A stretch of 14,486 nt of DNA, taken from an uncultured Collinsella sp. GTDB taxonomy: Bacteria; Actinomycetota; Coriobacteriia; Coriobacteriales; Coriobacteriaceae. Each line of letters begins with the position of its first letter. Position 1 is the first letter of the stretch. The notes beneath the pieces were generated by a model. It was not told the DNA's origin and did not search any database. It saw nothing but the letters and a program-made list of their open reading frames with translations. The stretch covers positions 1 to 14,486 of the forward strand of contig URWQ01000017.1 of the NCBI GenBank assembly GCA_900551635.1, written 5' to 3'. This document shows positions 6,080 to 14,486 of this stretch, one piece after another. The translations under genes were made by a program, and so were the position numbers.

Positions 6080-7360
6080 TTACTTTTCAGCAGCCTTACT
6101 GAGAAAGCCGGAAACGATAGCAAACGCAGCAATCATAAGGTTGCAGGCAATGCAGAAGATAAATACTCCCTGGAATGACCCTGCCATGCCGTAAACCTTC
6201 ATCATGACCGGCATTCCAAAAGCACCGACGACATAGCCCGCTGAGCAAACGATTGAATAGATCCTTCCAAAATCGCGTGATCCAAAGAGCGAGAGGAGAA
6301 GCATCGGCATTGCGGTTCCAACAATGGCGAACATGGCATCGTTTACGCCAGCTGCAATGATGGAAACGGTCTCGTTGCTTCCGCCAATGATGAGAAGTAG
6401 GAATGAAAAAATGCTGACACCTGTCCACGCGACCGTTGCTTTAATAGTGCCGAGCTTGTCACATGTTTTGCCTACGAAGGGATTTAGGAAGATGTCGGAA
6501 AACGAAGCTGCCGAGACCATTGAGCTTCCTACGATGGGATTGAAACCGACCTCGCTTGCATAGGTTGGAAACAACTGGTTCATGCAGCAGGTGAGCTGCG
6601 CCACGCAAAGCAGGAGGACACAGAGAATAAAAGACGGCGTTTTCGTGGCATCACGGAGTGCCATGCCCGAAAGGGCATCTTCCCGCTCATCGACGCTGTG
6701 GCTCTCATGGGTTTCAGAGGTGGTCTCTCCGTACGGAAGCATGTTGCAATCAGAGGGTTTAAGGCGAATGATAAATGCACTCGCAGGTAAAATCATAGCT
6801 GCAGAAACGGCCGCAAGTACGATGTATCCCGTACGCCAGCCTTGTTGCTCGATGACCAGCGTAATGACAGGGCTCAACAACAGCGTACAGAGAGAATTAA
6901 CGCCCCAAGCAAGGCCGATGGCAAGACCGGACGATTTACTGAACCATTGGTCAATAACATCAGACATGCAGACGCCCGTTGTGAACGAAAAGCAGATGCC
7001 GATCACCGCAGCGGAGACGATGAACATCCAGACTTCGGTGTAGAACGCCATTGCGGCGCCGGCGGCAATAAGGACGAGTTCAACACAAATATGCCACGGT
7101 TTGCCTATTACTTTTGGAATGAAACGACTCAAAAGTGGAAGTCCAAGTGCAAGGCCAAGAAGAATCGCAGTGAAATAGAAAGAGAAAGAGGTGTACTCAA
7201 AGCCCAGGTCTTCACATACTGGAGCAACGAATGAGCCGGCAATAATGCTATATGTGCCAGTCGTTCCGGCGGACATTAAGCCGAGCGCAATAACGACGAC
7301 CCAAGCAAATGCGCCGCTTTCACGGAGACAATCTTTTTTGGCAGGTGTGGTGAGAGTCAT
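6080..7360 (-). CDS. MFS transporter, paralogue under TetR-linked promoter
   Basis: A 426-aa major facilitator of about 12 helices, strikingly like the one at 1437-2702: long shared runs include ALGLMSAGTTG, AGSFVAPVCE, FYTEVWMFI, MSDVIDQWF and QLTCCMNQLFPTYASEVGF. The central loop (about 205-230) is acidic but different in sequence. The start is placed at ATG 7360, with GGAG 6 nt upstream; the in-frame start at 7435 lies inside the promoter and is rejected. It is a single-gene unit with its own promoter, operator-like palindrome and terminator, converging on tetR. Duplicated transporters of one branch around one enzyme set suggest separate jobs, for instance import of the guanidino compound and export of the amine, or different affinity ranges; this is inference. 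Confidence 0.87.
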   Translation of the reverse strand: MTLTTPAKKDCLRESGAFAWVVVIALGLMSAGTTGTYSIIAGSFVAPVCEDLGFEYTSFSFYFTAILLGLALGLPLLSRFIPKVIGKPWHICVELVLIAAGAAMAFYTEVWMFIVSAAVIGICFSFTTGVCMSDVIDQWFSKSSGLAIGLAWGVNSLCTLLLSPVITLVIEQQGWRTGYIVLAAVSAAMILPASAFIIRLKPSDCNMLPYGETTSETHESHSVDEREDALSGMALRDATKTPSFILCVLLLCVAQLTCCMNQLFPTYASEVGFNPIVGSSMVSAASFSDIFLNPFVGKTCDKLGTIKATVAWTGVSIFSFLLLIIGGSNETVSIIAAGVNDAMFAIVGTAMPMLLLSLFGSRDFGRIYSIVCSAGYVVGAFGMPVMMKVYGMAGSFQGVFIFCIACNLMIAAFAIVSGFLSKAAEK

Positions 7361-7390
7361 GGTTGCTCCATTTCTATCGGCAATACATCC

Positions 7391-7435
7391 TATATGCCTA
7401 CCGATAGGTATATAAACCAGAGGACTCTTCGTCAA
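7391..7435 (-). promoter_or_regulatory. promoter and operator palindrome of the second MFS gene
   Basis: On the minus strand TTGACG (7430-7435) and TATACC (7407-7412) are 17 bp apart, a good sigma-70-type promoter about 50 bp upstream of the start codon. Over the -10 lies a palindrome, 7391-7414: arms TATATGCCTA and TAGGTATATA match at 9 of 10 positions around CCGA. It contains CCTACCG, shared with the site at 5221-5227, though the centre of symmetry is shifted by two bases. A repressor bound here would block polymerase. Confidence 0.6.
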
Positions 7436-7477
7436 GCATTAAGCGGGGAGAGGGAGTTCTTAACCTGCCGAACGGTA

Positions 7478-7535
7478 ATTAGACCCCGTTTTCGCAAGGG
7501 TCTCAATGTGACAAAGGGGCCGTCACTTTGTCACA

Positions 7536-7537
<2 letters not shown>
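7478..7537. repeat. composite repeat with TGTGACAAAG palindrome, copy 3
   Basis: ATTAGACCCCG (7478-7488) is followed 15 bp later by a perfect 12-bp inverted repeat, AATGTGACAAAG (7505-7516) and CTTTGTCACATT (7526-7537), with a nine-base centre. A small hairpin (AGACCC 7481-7486 with GGGTCT 7498-7503) lies between. The order is the same as at 1294-1350. The palindrome overlaps the stop codon of the ABC transporter, so it probably forms the 3' end of that mRNA. No T-run follows it, so terminator function is unproven. Confidence 0.65.
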
Positions 7538-10790
<3,253 letters not shown>

Positions 10791-10936
10791 GGACGGCAAC
10801 CTCTCCCACGCGGGCGCGCTCGCCCGCTCTCCTCCGCCGTTCGTATTCGACGCGTTTGTCCTACTCTATCCCCATTTTTTACCAGCGCCAGTGAGGAATG
10901 TAACGAAGCGTGCCAAAAAACGAACGGGACGGCGCC

Positions 10937-10966
10937 CAAAAGAAGAGGTCCCGAGCGGGACCTCTA
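10937..10966 (-). terminator. intrinsic terminator of the redox operon
   Basis: AGAGGTCCC (10944-10952) and GGGACCTCT (10957-10965) form a perfect 9-bp stem with a four-base loop. On the minus strand TCTTTT follows. It lies about 80 nt beyond the stop of the TlpA-like gene. The rest of the 254-bp gap (10791-11044) shows no gene and presumably holds the ABC transporter promoter, which I could not place with confidence. Confidence 0.75.
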
Positions 10967-11044
10967 TATGGTGGAGCTTATCTTGAAAGGTAGCGGACTA
11001 CTTCGCACGGCGACACGCGATCCTCGCTATGCTTTACGCGTTTT

Positions 11045-12016
11045 TTACTGCTCGCTATTCGCAATCGCCTGGTCGATAAGCTTGTCGAGTGCTGCGCGCT
11101 GCTCGGCGGAGCTGATGGCTCCCACGATTGGATCCCCTACGATGTTGCCATTCTGATCGATGACATACGTCGTCGGGAACGAGAACAAATTTGACGTAAA
11201 CTTACCGGCCTCGCTATCCGACTTGAACCAGATGTTCTTATATGTCACGCCCTTCTTGCTCAGCACGTCCTTGGCATCTGCAATCTCGCCCTTGTTGCCA
11301 TCGAGCGTAAAGGAATTGACGCCCACGACCTGGCCGCCCTTCTTGGCAAGCTCCTTATTCAGGTCCTCAAGATCGCCCAGCTCGCCCACGCACGGCTTGC
11401 AAGTAGTGAACCAGAAGTTCATGACGGTAACCTTGTTCTTAGAGAACAGCTCGTCGCTGTTCACGTCGTTGCCATCCAGATCCTTGCCCGTAAAGCTGGG
11501 GAACTTCGTCGCCTCGCTCGAAGCATTGGTACCAGCCGTCATGCCAGCGGTCGAAGCGTCGACGCTCTCGCCTGCGCTCGGCGTGCTTCCACAGCCGGGG
11601 AACTCCTTCTCCAAGCTCTCGAGCTTGTCCTCGATTTCCTTGATCTGCTGCGCACCGGCCTTGAGCGTCTTAAGCTCATCCGCCGTAAACTCATCCTTGG
11701 CGCCGTCGATGGTCTTGAGCAGAAAATCGCCGTAATTGCTGCCGTCCTCAATCATTGCCGAGTCTTTATTTGCCGCATTGAATACCTTTTCCCACAGCGC
11801 GTTATCACTCGAAAAGATCTCGTTCTCCTTCTGCATGAGCTTCGCATACAGCTCGGCGGCCTCGTCGGCATTGGCCGGCTTCTGCGCAGTGAGTTCTGCG
11901 ATCTTAGGATCGGAGCCCGCAGATTCGCTCGCATTGCCACCGGGCGCCGAACATGCCACAAGGCACAAGGCCAATACCGGCACCATAAACAGGGCCGCAA
12001 TCTTAGAAAGCTTCAT
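11045..12016 (-). CDS. TlpA-like thioredoxin-fold lipoprotein
   Basis: An extracytoplasmic thiol-disulfide protein tethered by lipid. A lipoprotein signal runs over 1-22 with lipobox LVAC, the Cys at 22 being the lipidation site. Residues 23-165 are a charged, helical spacer unrelated to thioredoxins, ending in a Ser/Ala/Gly-rich linker (about 140-168). The TlpA/ResA-type domain follows: VTVMNFWFTTCKPC (196-209) with redox pair Cys206/Cys209 in CKPC, and the cis-Pro loop FPTTYVID (280-287, Pro281). ATG 12016 is preferred to the ATG six bases upstream because GGAGG then sits 7 nt before it. Third gene of the operon, 29 bp after the polyferredoxin gene; the context suggests it receives electrons through that membrane protein and reduces disulfides or peroxides outside. 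An extra Cys at about 142 is near the linker. Domain call secure; partner inferred. Confidence 0.9.
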   Translation of the reverse strand: MKLSKIAALFMVPVLALCLVACSAPGGNASESAGSDPKIAELTAQKPANADEAAELYAKLMQKENEIFSSDNALWEKVFNAANKDSAMIEDGSNYGDFLLKTIDGAKDEFTADELKTLKAGAQQIKEIEDKLESLEKEFPGCGSTPSAGESVDASTAGMTAGTNASSEATKFPSFTGKDLDGNDVNSDELFSKNKVTVMNFWFTTCKPCVGELGDLEDLNKELAKKGGQVVGVNSFTLDGNKGEIADAKDVLSKKGVTYKNIWFKSDSEAGKFTSNLFSFPTTYVIDQNGNIVGDPIVGAISSAEQRAALDKLIDQAIANSEQ

Positions 12017-12045
12017 AGTCATTCCTCCGTTTTGTCGAAGCTTGT

Positions 12046-12948
12046 TTACTTTTTATCAGCGGTCAAGGGAAGCTTTTCCGCCGACACATCCAGGCCATAG
12101 CGATAGCTGATGGCATCGACGGGACAGGCCCCGATGCACTTTCCGCACCGGATACATTCGGCATGATTGGGCGCGCGGACCACATCAACGTCCATCTGAC
12201 AAACCTTTGAGCACTTGCCGCACGAGACACATTTGCACGCGTCAACCTGAATCCCCAACAAGGACACCCTATTCATGAGCGCATAGAATGCGCCGAGTGG
12301 GCAAATCCATTTGCAGAAGGGGCGGTAGAACAAAACGCTCAGCACTACCACGGCAATGAGAACGGCAAGTTTCCAAGTAAAGAGATGTCCCAACGCAGAT
12401 CGAATGCCGGCATTGGCGATGGCCAGCGGAATGGCGCCCTCGAGCACACCCTGCGGACAGATGTACTTGCAAAAGAATGGGTCGCCCATGCCCACGTCGT
12501 TAACCATCAAGACGGGCAGCACTACCACGGCAAACAGCAGCACGACGTACTTGATGTACGTGAGCGGCTTGAGTTTTTTCGTGGAGAACTTTTTGCCGGG
12601 AATCTTATGAAGCAGCTCCTGCAGCCAGCCAAACGGGCACAGAAAGCCGCATACAAAGCGTCCCAGCAGCACGCCGAGCAAAATGAGCGTACCGGTAACA
12701 TAGTAAGAAAAGTTGAACTTGGATGAACCTACCACCGACTGGAACGACCCGATGGGGCACGCACCCGATGCCGCGGGGCACGAATAGCAATTAAGTCCAG
12801 GTACGCAGACTGTTTTTCCCGCGCCTTGATAGATGCTTCCTTTGGCAAAGTTTGGCAGGTGAATATTGGTGACCAGCGTCGCCGCCGCCTGAATGACGCC
12901 GCGAAATCGGGCCAAAACATGCGACGCAGTGTTTTCTCTTTTATCCAA
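12046..12948 (-). CDS. NapH-like membrane 4Fe-4S polyferredoxin
   Basis: A 300-aa integral membrane electron carrier. An outer-facing or loop Cys group CYSCPAASGACPIG (54-67) is followed by four to five helices interrupted by CGFLCPFG (100-107), CKYICPQG (160-167) and CKWICPLG (212-219), the twin-Cys motifs of the NapH/RdxA/NosR-type family. Two classical [4Fe-4S] ferredoxin motifs follow in the C-terminal part: C240xxC243xxC246xxxC250 and C265xxC268xxC271xxxC275P. The start is uncertain; I chose TTG 12948, which overlaps the end of the CxxC peptide gene by 8 bp and has GGAG 10 nt upstream, giving MDKRENTASH. The longer frame back to ATG 13035 runs entirely inside the peptide gene and is unlikely. 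Together with the TlpA-like lipoprotein it probably passes electrons across the membrane. Confidence 0.87.
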   Translation of the reverse strand: MDKRENTASHVLARFRGVIQAAATLVTNIHLPNFAKGSIYQGAGKTVCVPGLNCYSCPAASGACPIGSFQSVVGSSKFNFSYYVTGTLILLGVLLGRFVCGFLCPFGWLQELLHKIPGKKFSTKKLKPLTYIKYVVLLFAVVVLPVLMVNDVGMGDPFFCKYICPQGVLEGAIPLAIANAGIRSALGHLFTWKLAVLIAVVVLSVLFYRPFCKWICPLGAFYALMNRVSLLGIQVDACKCVSCGKCSKVCQMDVDVVRAPNHAECIRCGKCIGACPVDAISYRYGLDVSAEKLPLTADKK

Positions 12949-13087
12949 TTCCGATACACTCCAAGCACAGCCTAATCGCTTTGGCCAGCACGGCATCTGC
13001 CTCGCCACGCATAACGCCAAAGCACACCATGGCAATTCCGACGATTAACAAAGCGACCTGTACCACGGGTTTTACCGCTTTGAACAA
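12941..13087 (-). CDS. CD1871A-family CxxC membrane peptide
   Basis: A 48-aa protein, MFKAVKPVVQ followed by one hydrophobic helix (about 8-25), then MRGEADAVLAKAIRLCLECIGIG. The C-terminal CLEC (41-44) followed by IGIG and the RGE after the helix match the small CD1871A family, whose function is not known. The start is TTG 13087 with AGGAG 8 nt upstream, a strong site; a GTG three codons earlier would overlap that ribosome binding site. The gene is hidden because a longer reading frame, in frame with the polyferredoxin, runs through the same DNA. It is first in a three-gene operon with the polyferredoxin and TlpA-like protein, so its thiol pair may dock to or relay electrons for them; this role is inference. 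Confidence 0.82.
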   Translation of the reverse strand: MFKAVKPVVQVALLIVGIAMVCFGVMRGEADAVLAKAIRLCLECIGIG

Positions 13088-13177
13088 CCCAACCACTCCT
13101 TTCGTTACGCGACCATTGGACCATATCGACTATAAAATCCGTGTTAAGCGCGATTTGGAATGTGCAAGGAGACTGTT
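13088..13177. promoter_or_regulatory. divergent promoter region, redox operon and two-component genes
   Basis: The 90-bp gap between the CxxC peptide gene and the response regulator must hold both promoters. TATAAA at 13131-13136 on the plus strand and the overlapping TATAGT on the minus strand (13130-13135) are candidate -10 elements, but neither has a good -35 hexamer, as is common for activator-dependent promoters. I see no clear direct repeat for an OmpR-type protein. Confidence 0.4.
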
Positions 13178-13852
13178 ATGCGTATTTTGATCGTCGAAGA
13201 CGAGCGAGCACTGTGCGATGCAATCGCGCGCAGCTTGCGAAACTTGGCGTACAGCGTCGACTGCTGTCACGATGGACAGGAGGCGCTCGACCTGCTGGGC
13301 GTCGAAGTCTTTGACCTCGTGGTACTCGACCTCAACCTTCCCCGTATCGATGGCATGACCGTGCTCAGGGAACTTAGGAAAACCGACTGCGAGACCAAGG
13401 TGCTGATTCTGTCCGCACGTGGCGAAGTATCCGATAAAGTCGACGGACTCGATGCCGGCGCCAACGATTACCTCACCAAGCCGTTTCATCTGGACGAACT
13501 TGCGGCAAGGATCCGCAGCCTTACCCTCAGGCGCTTCGCACAAAGCGACATAGTATTAACCTGCGGAAAGCTCCGCTTTGACACCAAGGCGCGCATCGCT
13601 TCCGTGGACAGCGAGGCTCTATCTCTTACGCGCAAGGAAACGGGAATCTTGGAATACCTGATGCTTAATCAGGGGCGTCCGGTAAGTCAAGAGGAGCTTA
13701 TCGAGCACGTTTGGGATAGCAGCGTGAACAGCTTTAGCAACGCAACCCGCGTTCATATCTCGTCACTCCGCAAAAAGCTGCGCAGCGCTTTGGGATACGA
13801 CCCGATTCGCAATCGGATTGGAGAGGGCTACGTTATGGAGGATGGAGAATGA
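13178..13852 (+). CDS. OmpR-family response regulator
   Basis: A 224-aa DNA-binding response regulator. The receiver domain (1-115) has the acidic pair Glu7/Asp8, phosphoacceptor Asp51 in VVLDLNLPRIDG, Ser79 in LILSARG, and Lys101 in TKPF. The C-terminal winged helix (about 127-220) shows LSLTRKETGILEYLM, the recognition segment SFSNATRVHISSLRKKL, and the ending IGEGYVM. ATG 13178 is used rather than an in-frame start 18 bp upstream because AAGGAG lies 7 nt before it. Its stop overlaps the kinase start in ATGA, so the two are co-translated. Being divergent from the redox operon with only 90 bp between, it likely controls that operon; the signal is unknown. Confidence 0.95.
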   Translation: MRILIVEDERALCDAIARSLRNLAYSVDCCHDGQEALDLLGVEVFDLVVLDLNLPRIDGMTVLRELRKTDCETKVLILSARGEVSDKVDGLDAGANDYLTKPFHLDELAARIRSLTLRRFAQSDIVLTCGKLRFDTKARIASVDSEALSLTRKETGILEYLMLNQGRPVSQEELIEHVWDSSVNSFSNATRVHISSLRKKLRSALGYDPIRNRIGEGYVMEDGE

Positions 13853-14486
13853 AAGGGCTTTCGCTGCAATGGCGCATAACGATTATGACGGCACTGCTCA
13901 CGTGTGCGGCGTGCGTGCTGACGAACTGCCTGGTCGGCTATACGGGCATGCGCTACATGGACGCCATCGGCAGTGACATCTCGGCCCTTAACGCAACCGG
14001 CGAAGACTCGCCCCAGGCGTTCGACCCAACGAAGGGGAGCCTCGATGACGAGGTCACGATCGTCGTAAACGACGCACAGGAGTCTTTTGGCACGACAGCC
14101 TGGTACATCACGGCTGGAGTCACACTCCTTGGCGGCGCGCTGGCATACTTTGTGAGCGGCCGTGCACTCAAACCGCTACGGGCTTTTGCAGCCCAGGTTG
14201 AGCGTGTGCAGCCTGACAACCTAAGCGAAATCAGACTCAATGAAGATGTGCCCACCGAGCTACAACGATGCAGCGCTTCTTTCAACGACATGATCGCTCG
14301 TCTTGGCGAAGGGTTCTCTGCACAGCGTCAGTTTACCGGCAACGCCGCACACGAGCTGCGCACCCCGCTCATGGCCATCCAGGCCACGGTGGAGGCCATG
14401 ATCGATGGCGTCTACGAGGCCGATGAGGAGCGCCTGGTCACCGTGAATTCCGAGATCCAGCGCCTGTCGCGGCTGGTGAATGCGCT
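13849..14486 (+). CDS. sensor histidine kinase, 3' end outside window
   Basis: The first 212 codons of a membrane histidine kinase, running off the window edge. Two transmembrane helices (about 10-32 and 84-103) flank a short outer domain of some 50 residues rich in acidic residues. A HAMP-like linker follows with RALKPLRAFAAQVERV (105-120), and then the dimerisation and phosphotransfer domain with the H-box FTGNAAHELRTPLMAI (162-177), phosphorylated His168. The ATP-binding domain is not included. The start ATG overlaps the response regulator stop, and GGAGG lies 7 nt upstream. The small outer domain suggests sensing in or near the membrane rather than a bound ligand. It is the cognate partner of the preceding regulator. 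Confidence 0.93.
   Translation, partial: MKGLSLQWRITIMTALLTCAACVLTNCLVGYTGMRYMDAIGSDISALNATGEDSPQAFDPTKGSLDDEVTIVVNDAQESFGTTAWYITAGVTLLGGALAYFVSGRALKPLRAFAAQVERVQPDNLSEIRLNEDVPTELQRCSASFNDMIARLGEGFSAQRQFTGNAAHELRTPLMAIQATVEAMIDGVYEADEERLVTVNSEIQRLSRLVNA

Noticed and set aside
12946..13035. Upstream extension of the polyferredoxin to ATG 13035
   Set aside because: This stretch is the CD1871A-type peptide gene in another frame. The extension has a Cys/Trp-rich composition with no family match and no good ribosome binding site.

Overview
The window looks like a chromosomal segment of a moderately high-GC, anaerobic gut actinobacterium of the class Coriobacteriia, most likely Collinsella or a close relative. 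This is inferred from the gene content (a CD1871A-type CxxC peptide with a polyferredoxin and a TlpA-like lipoprotein, and a very large fused ABC ATPase/permease) and from dispersed TGTGACAAAG palindromes. No sequence search was possible. There are eleven protein-coding genes, the last one cut by the window edge. No rRNA, tRNA, CRISPR array, transposase or phage gene is visible.

Left part (1-1436): a tRNA-dihydrouridine synthase on the minus strand, then about 450 bp without a gene. That gap is packed with structured DNA: a 183-bp MITE-like long inverted repeat, two copies of a TGTGACAAAG-type palindrome, and an intrinsic terminator.

Centre (1437-7435): a guanidino-compound (probably agmatine) catabolic locus. 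Transcribed leftward are an agmatine-deiminase-family hydrolase, an ornithine/putrescine-type carbamoyltransferase and an MFS transporter. A TetR-type regulator is divergent from them, and a second, closely related MFS transporter converges on the regulator. Operator-like palindromes containing TACCG sit in the deiminase/tetR intergenic region and over the predicted promoter of the second transporter, which suggests one regulon. The usual AguD (APC-family) exchanger and the carbamate kinase are absent, and both enzymes are divergent. The carbamoyltransferase keeps its carbamoyl-phosphate motifs but has lost nearly all the residues that bind the amine substrate in ornithine carbamoyltransferase. 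The true substrate is therefore open.

Right-centre (7505-10790): a 1084-residue ABC transporter with a MacB-like ATPase fused to an FtsX-type permease. It carries a very large extracytoplasmic domain with an internal LSG repeat.

Right part (10937-14486): a probable redox unit. A leftward operon encodes a 48-aa CD1871A-family CxxC membrane peptide (easily missed because it starts with TTG and is overlapped in another frame), a NapH-like membrane polyferredoxin translationally coupled to it, and a TlpA-like thioredoxin-fold lipoprotein, ended by a terminator. Divergent from it is an OmpR-type response regulator and histidine kinase pair that may control the operon. A plausible role, by inference, is moving electrons from cytoplasmic ferredoxin-like donors across the membrane to extracytoplasmic thiols.
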